5,628 bases of DNA from Treponema sp. (lineage in GTDB: Bacteria; Spirochaetota; Spirochaetia; Treponematales; Breznakiellaceae). The stretch lies in the NCBI GenBank assembly GCA_031277045.1, contig JAISLX010000101.1:1-5628 (forward strand). Direction: 5' to 3'. Position numbers and translations under genes: made by a program. Under the pieces are notes generated by a model, which was not told the DNA's origin, made no database searches, and worked only from the letters and a program-made list of their open reading frames with translations. This document shows positions 1-4,855 of the stretch, one piece after another; position 1 is the first letter of the stretch, and each line of letters starts with the position of its first letter.

Positions 1-84
1 TATTGCTACCCCTTGCCGCTCGACTTGCATGCTTAAGACGCGCCGCCAGCGTTCGTTCTGAGCCAGGATCAAACTCTCCATGAT
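1..84 (-). rRNA. rrs: 16S ribosomal RNA, 5' end only (gene continues out of the window)
   Basis: The minus strand from position 77 reads AGAGTTTGATCCTGGCTCAG, the universal 27F site at the start of bacterial 16S rRNA. It is followed by GAACGCTGGCGGCGCGTC and TTAAGCATGCAAGTCGAGCG, wording typical of Treponema and related spirochaetes. By alignment with E. coli numbering, where AGAG starts at nucleotide 8, the mature 5' end falls near position 84; this end is estimated, not measured. Only about 84 nt of roughly 1.5 kb are present. The gene is transcribed leftward from the promoters at 404-733. Confidence 0.97.
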
Positions 85-397
85 ATTATTTTCTCACGAG
101 CCGAAGCCCGAAAGAACTCATTTCAAGCTGGCCGGTTGCCCGGCCTTCCTGCTTCTTGACGGAGGATCTTGTGTTCCGGCCTTTCGACCGAATGTACAGG
201 ACCCTCGATGAACCCGGATTTTACCCGAATTCATCATGCGCTTGCTGGACGCCACGATTTCCCGTGACGCCCTTGGCATGCGAAAATCAGTTGCGAAACT
301 AATTTTCGCGTTTTCTCTCTCCCTTCCCTAAAATGCCAAAGATCATTGAAGTCTTCTTATTCAAGGAAAACTTCTTTATTTTCGTCTTTATGACGAT
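85..397 (-). other. Structured leader of the 16S rRNA precursor
   Basis: This stretch between the nearest promoter and mature 16S has no gene but folds well as minus-strand RNA. Visible hairpins are: 97-110, CGGGC/GCUCG closed by a UUCG tetraloop; 130-145, perfect GGCCGG/CCGGCC with a GCAA tetraloop; 174-191, a 7-bp stem with two G-U pairs and a GAAA tetraloop; 209-231, an 8-bp stem with two G-U pairs; 247-272, a 10-position stem with two mismatches; 280-309, a 13-bp stem with one G-U pair and a 4-nt loop. Several stems are continuous only on the minus strand, because their G-U pairs become A-C mismatches on the plus strand. That independently supports the strand. Leaders of this kind assist antitermination, RNase III processing and ribosome assembly; which hairpin does what is not visible. 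Confidence 0.7.
334..364 (-). promoter_or_regulatory. Probable boxB-boxA antitermination signal of the rRNA operon
   Basis: The minus strand reads TGATCTTTGGCA at 345-334, matching 9 of 12 positions of the E. coli rrn boxA (TGCTCTTTAACA) and containing the CTTTG seen in many bacterial boxA sites. Directly upstream, 364-346 forms a small hairpin, TTGAA/TTCAA with a 9-nt loop, in the boxB position. The boxB-then-boxA order and a place about 50 nt after the predicted start of the nearest promoter match known rRNA leaders. NusB/NusE binding is inferred. Confidence 0.5.
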
Positions 398-403
398 TTA
401 TTA

Positions 404-432
404 AAGGTAATACATCCGCCGCATTTTGTCAA
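404..432 (-). promoter_or_regulatory. Candidate rRNA promoter, proximal
   Basis: On the minus strand a perfect -35 TTGACA (432-427) is followed after 17 nt by TACCTT (409-404), predicting a start near 397, just upstream of the boxB/boxA signal. The -35 is consensus, but the -10 matches only 3 of 6 positions. The spacer is GC-rich, while the DNA upstream is A/T-rich and could serve as an UP element. Position relative to the leader is the main argument for it. Confidence 0.45.
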
Positions 433-509
433 GCCCCGGCAACCGGTTTTTTTACAAAATCCGCACATTTCAGCATTTTTTTCAAAATGCCGTACTGGAT
501 GCTTTTCAT

Positions 510-538
510 TGTATATAGAAAATTTTGCTGTCTTTCAA
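510..538 (-). promoter_or_regulatory. Candidate rRNA promoter, middle
   Basis: The minus strand carries TTGAAA (538-533), a 17-nt spacer, and TATACA (515-510), both hexamers matching the sigma70 consensus at five positions. The spacer includes an A-run followed by a T-run. No gene lies between here and the 16S gene, so it most likely drives rRNA from a start near 503. It is one of several tandem promoters, a common arrangement for rRNA operons. Confidence 0.55.
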
Positions 539-704
539 ACCTGATGATCTAAAACCAGCTTTGTCTCTATACACTTTGTCAAAAGGGAAATACCGTTTGC
601 TCCGGTCTGCCCAAAATTGACAAATTATCATGCAGAAAAATTCTGCGCAATAACCAAACTCACAATAACGTATCAAAGAGCAATTCTGCAATCACGTTAA
701 TGAT

Positions 705-733
705 ATAATAACAAATCTAAAAAAATTATTCAA
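705..733 (-). promoter_or_regulatory. Candidate rRNA promoter, distal
   Basis: The minus strand has TTGAAT (733-728), a 17-nt spacer and TATTAT (710-705), in strongly AT-rich DNA. It lies just after the U-tract of the terminator-like structure at 755-796 and points at the 16S gene about 620 nt away. AT-rich DNA throws up such matches by chance, so it ranks below the middle candidate. Confidence 0.45.
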
Positions 734-754
734 GTGGTTTTTTAAAATTTTTGC

Positions 755-796
755 AAAAAAAATAAAAAACCGAATGTTTTCAGGGCTTCTTCGGCT
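755..796 (-). terminator. Intrinsic terminator-like hairpin with U-tract
   Basis: Read on the minus strand, AGCCGAA (796-790) pairs with UUCGGUU (774-768, one G-U pair) around a 15-nt loop. The strand then runs through 14 U in 15 positions (769-755, broken by one A). The stem is only moderately stable, but the U-tract is unusually long. Its left arm shares GCCG (795-792) with the alternative helix of the putative small RNA, so the two folds exclude each other. Confidence 0.5.
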
Positions 797-845
797 GTGC
801 CGTTTTTAAGACGGTTTGTCAACACGCCGCGCTCTGCCCCTCGAT
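755..845 (-). ncRNA. Putative small RNA (about 90 nt), or first segment of the rRNA leader
   Basis: A near-consensus minus promoter (852-880) predicts a start near 845, and a hairpin with a long U-tract ends near 755, so the DNA defines a transcript of about 90 nt with no start codon followed by a plausible reading frame. It can fold into nested helices: GGGGC (840-836) with GCCCU (786-782); CGGCGUG (829-823) with CAC-A-GCCG (799-792, one bulged A); CCGU (814-811) with ACGG (803-800). I do not recognise the family; it lacks the SRP RNA core motif. The alternative is that polymerase reads through and this is only the far end of the rRNA precursor. Confidence 0.35.
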
Positions 846-851
846 TGATAG

Positions 852-880
852 AATATAATCAGGAAGTGAAATAATGTCAA
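852..880 (-). promoter_or_regulatory. Strong sigma70-type promoter on the minus strand
   Basis: Consensus TTGACA (880-875), exactly 17 nt, then TATATT (857-852), five of six. This is among the best promoters in the window, yet no protein gene follows it on the minus strand before the 16S gene about 760 nt away. It either drives the putative small RNA at 755-845 or is the most upstream rRNA promoter. Confidence 0.65.
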
Positions 881-1105
881 GTGTCCGCGCTGAATTATTT
901 TCTGCCGGCGTTGGTGAAAGGGGGGTATGTTCCCACGAAGGAAGTTGTCCGGGATATGGAGCCGCGCAAGGGATTGAAGCGGTATCCTTTTGCCCGATAT
1001 GGGTGTTGGGCAAAAGATACAAGCGTAAAGCCCGGTTTTTTGCGGCGTTCCAGGTTTGCCGCCGCAAAAAATGCGCCCAAATTCATAATAATGGCGGTGA
1101 GCGCG
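881..1105. other. Non-coding gap with two strong hairpins
   Basis: No credible gene is seen here. Hairpin A, 982-1020, has a 13-bp stem (GTATC and TTTTGCCC against GGGCAAAA and GATAC) with one bulged C and a 12-nt loop. Hairpin B, 1036-1071, has a perfect 12-bp stem TTTTTTGCGGCG/CGCCGCAAAAAA and also a 12-nt loop. They lie 15 nt apart. On either strand the T-run comes before and the A-run after the GC core, the reverse of an intrinsic terminator. They may be a structured 3' UTR of the gene at 1106-1927, a small repeat element, or part of an unknown RNA. Confidence 0.6.
1066..1104 (-). terminator. Possible terminator of the cytidylate-kinase-like gene
   Basis: Directly after the TGA stop, the minus strand can pair GCGC (1104-1101) with GCGC (1076-1073). 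A CC/GG extension across a 3-nt bulge precedes the loop, and A plus six T follow (1072-1066). The hairpin is imperfect with a long loop, but the U-run is well placed. The same T-run is one arm of hairpin B at 1036-1071, so the two structures compete. Confidence 0.35.
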
Positions 1106-1927
1106 TCACGGTATTATGCTGTATTCCTGAACTACCTGGATGCCGGAACGTACGTCTACCCCTTCGGCGATTTCTTTCGCGGCGTTTACGGCTGCTTCTA
1201 CGAGCGCGTGGGAGTTGACTACGCCAAAGAGAGTGATGGTATTGCCGGTGACGGCCGCCTCCAAAAAATGAATGGGTATGCCTTTTTCGTAGAAGATCCG
1301 GTGTACTACTTGTTGAGCCAGGGTGAGTTCTTTGAGCCGCGCTTCATGCTGGGTCTCGATCTCGGGGGTAAAAAGTGTGTCCCGTAAGTATTTGATGCTG
1401 CCGGCTATTGTTCCGGGGTGAAAAGTCCCGGTGTTTAATGTTATATGGTAATTGGAGGGATCTTTCCAATCTATGTCGAAGAAATAGCGGTGAAAGCCCT
1501 GGCGGTCGTTATCGCTCTGGTTGATTATTTGTCTGGCCCGCTTGTCATCGCAGTGAAAATAGCTTTTGACCCGTTCCATGCGGATTTCATAGGGGGTTAC
1601 AAGATATACGGAAAGTACTCCCGGTACATCCCGGAAGATTGCGTTTGCCCCCCGGCCGATGAAGATGCTGCTGCCTTTGCCAGCTTCGTGGAGCATCGCG
1701 GTTTTGAGGTAGTGTAGATAGTCATCCCGATTCTGCGACAGTGACGCGAGTAATGTGGGTTTCCGTTCGTCGTATTTGTCGAACTTTGCCCCCGCTACGC
1801 CGTAGGATTTGATTTTTTCTTCCAGGGAATGTTTGTCCACAAAACGATAATCCAAAAGTTTGGCCAATTCCTGGGCGGTTTCATCACCCAGACCGGCCAG
1901 TTGACGTGAAATGGTTATGATTGACAT
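1106..1927 (-). CDS. Cytidylate-kinase-like protein with C-terminal BON-type domain
   Basis: The 273-residue product begins ITISRQLAGLGDETAQELA (4-22), the P-loop region of the cytidylate-kinase-like family (Cytidylate_kin_2 type). It continues with GRGANAIFRD (91-100), an Arg-containing RMERVKS segment (about 116-122) and DPSNYHITLNTG (156-167), all in family order. No classic GKS/GKT is present: the loop reads AGLGDE instead of GSGGR, a variant that I recall in related spirochaete proteins. Residues about 205-271 resemble a BON domain (VTGNTITLFGVVNS, then AVNAAKEIAEGVDVRSGI), usually a binding module. A nucleotide kinase role is likely but the substrate is unproven; true cytidylate kinase (cmk) is a separate family. 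It starts at ATG 1927, with GGAG 8 nt upstream, and has its own strong promoter and a leader of about 14 nt. The pairing of kinase and BON domains suggests a regulatory or sensing role, which is inference. Confidence 0.85.
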   Translation of the reverse strand: MSIITISRQLAGLGDETAQELAKLLDYRFVDKHSLEEKIKSYGVAGAKFDKYDERKPTLLASLSQNRDDYLHYLKTAMLHEAGKGSSIFIGRGANAIFRDVPGVLSVYLVTPYEIRMERVKSYFHCDDKRARQIINQSDNDRQGFHRYFFDIDWKDPSNYHITLNTGTFHPGTIAGSIKYLRDTLFTPEIETQHEARLKELTLAQQVVHRIFYEKGIPIHFLEAAVTGNTITLFGVVNSHALVEAAVNAAKEIAEGVDVRSGIQVVQEYSIIP

Positions 1928-1946
1928 GGTTGTTTCTCCGTTTTTA

Positions 1947-1975
1947 AGTATAAGGCTTTATTGTCCGGCTGTCAA
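1947..1975 (-). promoter_or_regulatory. Promoter of the cytidylate-kinase-like gene
   Basis: The minus strand has consensus TTGACA (1975-1970), a 17-nt spacer and TATACT (1952-1947). The predicted start near 1941 leaves a leader of about 14 nt that contains GGAG (1939-1936), 8 nt before the ATG. This is a strong, apparently unregulated promoter. No equally good promoter for the divergent Nudix gene is visible in this gap. Confidence 0.75.
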
Positions 1976-1990
1976 AAAACGCCGCGACTT

Positions 1991-2011
1991 CCGGCGGCGG
2001 CTCCGCGCCGG
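1991..2011. other. GC-rich hairpin upstream of the Nudix gene
   Basis: CCGGCG (1991-1996) pairs perfectly with CGCCGG (2006-2011) around 9 nt that are themselves GC-rich. It ends 25 bp before the Nudix start codon, inside its probable 5' leader, with no following T-run. It could hinder or tune translation, or be an inert intergenic palindrome. Confidence 0.4.
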
Positions 2012-2036
2012 ATGAACGGTAGAAGTGAGGCGGAAA

Positions 2037-2606
2037 ATGGGGTATTATCCGGAAATGGATTTGATATGGAAAGAAGAAAGCGGTAGGGTGGTTTTTGAGA
2101 ATGGGATTTTTTCGATAAGGGAGAATCTTTGCCGTTCCCCTTCGGGAAAGACCGGGCTTTATACGACGATGGAGGCCCCGGACTGGGCTGTGGTTGTTCC
2201 GGCACTGGACGGTCCGCAGGGTAGGCGTTTTGTTATGGTGCGTCAGTGGCGGCACGGGGCCAGGGAGCTTTCCCTGGAATTTCCCGGCGGCGTTTTTGAA
2301 CGAGGGGAAAATCCGGAAGACGCGGCAGCCCGGGAACTGGAGGAGGAGACGGCCTACCGTCCGCGCAAAATGACCGGATTGGGGGAAATGAGTCCTAATC
2401 CGGCAATTATGGGAAACCGGGTTCACTTCTTTTTGGCCGAGGATCTAACGGATACGGGAAAACGGCATCTGGATGTGGATGAATATCTGGATGTGGAACT
2501 TTTTCCCGCCGAAGAGGTGATCCGCGGCATGGGAAAACCGCCCTATATCCACGCGCTAATGGCCGCCGCGCTGATGTTGTACCTGCGGCGCGGCGTAGCG
2601 TCTTAG
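2037..2606 (+). CDS. Nudix hydrolase, ADP-ribose pyrophosphatase-like
   Basis: The 189-residue protein carries a Nudix box at residues 85-107: G-x5-E-x7-R-E-L-E-E-E-T-A-Y, with the REXXEE metal-binding core intact (R99, E100, E103, E104). The usual Gly near the end is Ala106. The box is preceded by SLEFPGG and followed about 15 residues later by a Pro-containing SPNPAIMGN segment, as in ADP-ribose pyrophosphatases. An acidic HLDVDEYLDVELFP segment (145-157) matches the C-terminal part of that family. It probably hydrolyses ADP-ribose or a similar nucleoside diphosphate sugar in the cytoplasm; the substrate is not certain. ATG 2037 is preferred because GAGG (2027-2030) lies 6 nt upstream; an in-frame GTG at 2025 has a weaker site. 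It is divergent from the kinase-like gene and overlaps the LysM gene tail-to-tail by 4 bp. Confidence 0.9.
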   Translation: MGYYPEMDLIWKEESGRVVFENGIFSIRENLCRSPSGKTGLYTTMEAPDWAVVVPALDGPQGRRFVMVRQWRHGARELSLEFPGGVFERGENPEDAAARELEEETAYRPRKMTGLGEMSPNPAIMGNRVHFFLAEDLTDTGKRHLDVDEYLDVELFPAEEVIRGMGKPPYIHALMAAALMLYLRRGVAS

Positions 2607-3496
2607 TTGGCCTTAAAAGAAGGATAATCCGTGTCCGCGTTCCAAAGTCCTTCCCGTTCCTCGCCGTTGATGCTGGGGATGTCCAGAATAATTCCGGGCT
2701 GGATTATGTTTGGGTTCGCGGGATCGGTCAGCTTTTTCCGGTTGGCCTCGTACAGGCGCTGCCAGAGCTGGCTGTCCCCATAGGCCCAGGTTCTGCTGGC
2801 TATGTTCCAGAAACAGTCCTGGGAGACTGCCCAGGAACGAACTTGATATTGAGACGGAAGAAGTATGCCGGGGATGTCTTCTACGAGTGCCAGCGCCTCC
2901 AGGGCCTCCAGTGCGGCTGAAATGGCGGCATCCCAATTTTCCGCGTCACGGTAGGCGACCGCGTTATCCCGCGAGGCGGCCGCCGCGGAAAATTCCCCGG
3001 GGTAGCGTTTGTCCGCCTTAACGCTGAGTGCCCATTCGATCCGCCGGCCGGCTGCCTCGATGGCGTCATCGGTTTCGGCGATTTTAAGCTGCAGGGCGAT
3101 GTACTCATCCGAAAGCCGGGCCTGTTTCTGGGCTTCTTCCGCGTATTGCCGGGCAAGATCGTAATCGCCGTAATCGTAGGTTTCCTGGGCCAGTCTGGTC
3201 AGCCGGAGGCTCTCGCGGTAATATTCGTTATCAAGTAGATTTTGATGCGGGCGCGGCGTCTTCCGGGAAGAAGGGGTCCCCGCCGTGTCGTCAGCCTCTC
3301 CGGGAGAAGCGGGGGCCTGTGCCGTGCCGGCTGGCTCTCCGGAAGAAGCGAGTATTTGTGACATACCGGCGGCGTCTCCGGAAGACGGAGGCTCCGCCGC
3401 CCGGACGCCCGCGGGATACTCGGACATAGGCCGGGCAAACAGGGCGGGAACAAATAAAAGTGCCCACGATAAAACAAAAATGGTTTTTCGGCTCAT
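2603..3496 (-). CDS. Secreted LysM-domain protein, second gene of an envelope operon
   Basis: The 297-residue product has an N-terminal signal peptide (SRK, then a hydrophobic stretch to about residue 21, ending ALFA). Next come a Ser/Gly/Ala/Pro-rich linker with three 13-residue repeats (38-76), an Ala/Glu-rich helical region with TPR-like periodicity (about 88-205), and a C-terminal LysM domain (about 216-275: YQVRSWAVSQDCFWNIAS, an LWQRLYEAN helix, IIQPGIILDIPS). LysM binds N-acetylglucosamine-containing glycans, so the protein probably sits on periplasmic peptidoglycan. ATG 3496 is fixed by an in-frame stop just upstream; AAGGAG lies 11 nt before it, a slightly long spacing. It follows the lipoprotein gene after 20 bp and is surely cotranscribed with it. 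No terminator is visible after it; its last 4 bp overlap the convergent Nudix gene. No enzymatic motif is seen. Confidence 0.9.
   Translation of the reverse strand: MSRKTIFVLSWALLFVPALFARPMSEYPAGVRAAEPPSSGDAAGMSQILASSGEPAGTAQAPASPGEADDTAGTPSSRKTPRPHQNLLDNEYYRESLRLTRLAQETYDYGDYDLARQYAEEAQKQARLSDEYIALQLKIAETDDAIEAAGRRIEWALSVKADKRYPGEFSAAAASRDNAVAYRDAENWDAAISAALEALEALALVEDIPGILLPSQYQVRSWAVSQDCFWNIASRTWAYGDSQLWQRLYEANRKKLTDPANPNIIQPGIILDIPSINGEEREGLWNADTDYPSFKAN
3269..3385 (-). repeat. Three degenerate 39-bp tandem repeats in the LysM gene
   Basis: On the plus strand the motif TCTCCGG recurs at 3297, 3336 and 3375, exactly 39 bp apart. In the protein this gives three 13-residue units: SSGDAAGMSQILA, SSGEPAGTAQAPA and SPGEADDTAGTPS. 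The phase keeps the frame, so copy-number change would only lengthen or shorten the linker between signal peptide and helical region. Confidence 0.8.
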
Positions 3497-3516
3497 AGAT
3501 CAATCTTCTCCTTTTG

Positions 3517-4692
3517 TTACAGCCCTTCGGCGTTCCGGGCGGTGTTTTCAGTTGCGGCGGTAAATTCTTCCGCCTTTTTTATCGCGTCTTCCGCGAGCAG
3601 CCGCTTCCGTTCAGCCGCCGCGGCCGCTTCCACAAAGGCAAATTCCGCCTGGAAATATAGTCTGGAGGCTTCCAGGTACTCTTCTTTCTGAAACCCCTTC
3701 TCGGCCGAATCGAAGACATTCTGAGCCGCGGCAAAATCGTCCTTGACCGCTACGTTTGCCTTCTTTTCCAGGGAGAAACGCCGTTCCGTGTCCGCCGCCG
3801 CCCGCCGTTCGCCGGCGTATGTCTTCATCCCGGCATTGAGAATAACCGTGTACCGGACAAGACACTCCTCGGCGGCATCCAGAGCCGCTTCCATCTTATC
3901 ACCGTCATAGGCGTCAATCGCCGCAAGAGCTACGTTATCGGCCTGGGTAAAGCCTTCAGGGTCATAGCGTTCAAAATTGTAAAATTCGACCTGCTCCCGG
4001 ACCTTATATGCCCGGGTTCCAAGCGCCAAAGCCCTGTACTTGTCTATAGCCTCGTGGATAGCGTCGGCGGCGGCGTAATAATCTTCGTCCTCTTCGTACA
4101 GTTTCCGGGCTTCTTCGGCCTGCCCGTCCGCGACCAGGGTTCTTTCCGGAGTTAAATCAAAAGCGCCCTCCCGCATGGCGTTGTCCCGGGCTTCGGTAAA
4201 CTCTTTTGCCCTGTCCCCGGCATACAGGGGAAGGGAATCCCTAAATATCCGCTCGAAAGCCTCCGCGATATGGGTACACTGGGTTATCGCGTCCTGTATC
4301 TCTTCGGCTGTGCCGGTTTTTACTCCGGTTTTGGCGGAAGTATAGGCGGCCTCCGCGTCACCGGTCTCATCTTTGAAATAAACTGGTCCGTCAAACGCGA
4401 GCGCGTCGTTTCTTGCCCGCTCCGCACGGACAAGTAGATCGTTCAGAGTTACCAGCAACTCTTCGGAGGGATCAGGGGGCGCGGGTTCCGGGACCGGAGC
4501 AGGTTCCGGAACGGGCGCGGAGGGCGGCGGACTCTCCGGGACCGGAGCGGGTTCCGGAGCGGGCGCGGAGGGTGGCGGACTCTCCGGGACCGAAGCGGCG
4601 GGTTCTTCCGGGGGTGGGCTACTCTTGCACGCGGCAGCCGCCAAAATCAATACCACACTCAAGGGTAACAGCCATGAACGTATGAAATTCAT
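3517..4692 (-). CDS. Putative lipoprotein with Pro-rich linker and TPR-like helical repeats, first gene of an envelope operon
   Basis: The 391-residue product starts with a lipoprotein-type signal (hydrophobic segment LLPLSVVLILAAAAC; predicted lipidated Cys22 after AAA, acceptable for spirochaetes). A Pro/Ala/Glu/Ser linker follows (about 26-76) with two 16-residue repeats, likely a stiff spacer across the periplasm. The rest is Ala- and Glu-rich helix with loosely repeated units of 40-50 residues (for example YAGDRAKEFTEARDNAM, then EDYYAAADAIHEAIDKYRAL, and later QKEEYLEASRLYFQAEFAF) resembling TPR-type hairpins. No catalytic motif is visible. The start ATG 4692 has GAGGAG 5 nt upstream. 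The LysM gene follows 20 bp downstream and contains a similar unit, so the two products probably act together at the cell envelope. I do not recognise a named family; which membrane holds it is unknown. Confidence 0.85.
   Translation of the reverse strand: MNFIRSWLLPLSVVLILAAAACKSSPPPEEPAASVPESPPPSAPAPEPAPVPESPPPSAPVPEPAPVPEPAPPDPSEELLVTLNDLLVRAERARNDALAFDGPVYFKDETGDAEAAYTSAKTGVKTGTAEEIQDAITQCTHIAEAFERIFRDSLPLYAGDRAKEFTEARDNAMREGAFDLTPERTLVADGQAEEARKLYEEDEDYYAAADAIHEAIDKYRALALGTRAYKVREQVEFYNFERYDPEGFTQADNVALAAIDAYDGDKMEAALDAAEECLVRYTVILNAGMKTYAGERRAAADTERRFSLEKKANVAVKDDFAAAQNVFDSAEKGFQKEEYLEASRLYFQAEFAFVEAAAAAERKRLLAEDAIKKAEEFTAATENTARNAEGL
4492..4587 (-). repeat. Two 48-bp tandem repeats encoding a Pro-rich linker
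   Basis: On the plus strand ACTCTCCGGGACCG occurs at 4531 and again at 4579, 48 bp apart, within two nearly identical units. They encode PESPPPSAPAPEPAPV and PESPPPSAPVPEPAPV (residues 36-67), followed by a partial third copy (PEPAPP). High identity suggests recent duplication and possible length variation between strains. Confidence 0.85.
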
Positions 4693-4765
4693 AAAAACTC
4701 CTCTGTATTTTTCACCCTGTTTTCATCTTGATTGAAGCAGATCGGCAGATGAAACCCATACATAT

Positions 4766-4793
4766 ATATTAGACTATAACGGATTACTTACAA
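4766..4793 (-). promoter_or_regulatory. Weak candidate promoter of the lipoprotein-LysM operon
   Basis: In the 163-bp divergent gap the best minus-strand match is TTGTAA (4793-4788), 16 nt, TAATAT (4771-4766). Each hexamer has about four of six matches, and AT-rich DNA makes chance hits likely. TATAGT at 4780-4775 is an alternative -10 without a good -35. On the plus strand TATAAC at 4775-4780 is a possible -10 for the YdbC gene, also lacking a clear -35. Confidence 0.25.
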
Positions 4794-4825
4794 GTTTTTC
4801 TAAAAACTTTTCAATTTTTGAAAAG
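4792..4825 (+). promoter_or_regulatory. Two overlapping AT-rich hairpins before the YdbC gene
   Basis: AAGTTTTT/AAAAACTT (4792-4809) and CTTTTCAA/TTGAAAAG (4807-4825) are perfect 8-bp inverted repeats with loops of 2 and 3 nt. They share CTT at 4807-4809, so only one can form fully at a time. They lie 31 bp before the start codon and could be protein-binding sites in DNA or alternative leader folds. The function is unknown. Confidence 0.4.
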
Positions 4826-4855
4826 GAAAATTACTATTAGGCAGAGGAGTTAAAT

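Noticed and set aside
435..451. Plus-strand CCGG-CAA-CCGG followed by a T-run
   Set aside because: The 4-bp stem is weak and nothing upstream is transcribed on this strand.
632..646. GCAGAA-AAA-TTCTGC perfect small palindrome
   Set aside because: It is short and in AT-rich DNA, where such repeats arise by chance; no associated feature.
506..691. Minus-strand open frame of 61 codons in the rRNA promoter region
   Set aside because: It lies in AT-rich promoter DNA, spans a promoter candidate and has no ribosome-binding site.
792..807. Plus-strand CGGC-TGT-GCCG followed by TTTTT
   Set aside because: The stem is only 4 bp and no plus-strand gene lies upstream to terminate.
895..1086. Minus-strand open frame of 63 codons after the kinase-like gene
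   Set aside because: There is no ribosome-binding site, the composition is odd, and its sequence is dominated by the two inverted repeats.
881..1105. Possible tRNA, SRP RNA, tmRNA or T-box in the gap
   Set aside because: I looked for a cloverleaf, the SRP core GGAAGCAG and the T-box GGGTGG-type signal on both strands and found none.
874..1218. Plus-strand open frame of 114 codons with AGGA 9 nt before its ATG
   Set aside because: It runs antisense into the 3' end of the kinase-like gene, passes through both hairpins, has no -35 for its TATAAT and no recognisable motif.
881..1387. Plus-strand open frame of 168 codons
   Set aside because: It is antisense to about 280 bp of a well-supported gene and resembles no known protein.
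4413..4685. Plus-strand open frame opposite the lipoprotein gene start
   Set aside because: It is a shadow of the Pro-rich repeat codons; the minus-strand frame has the signal peptide, lipobox and ribosome-binding site.
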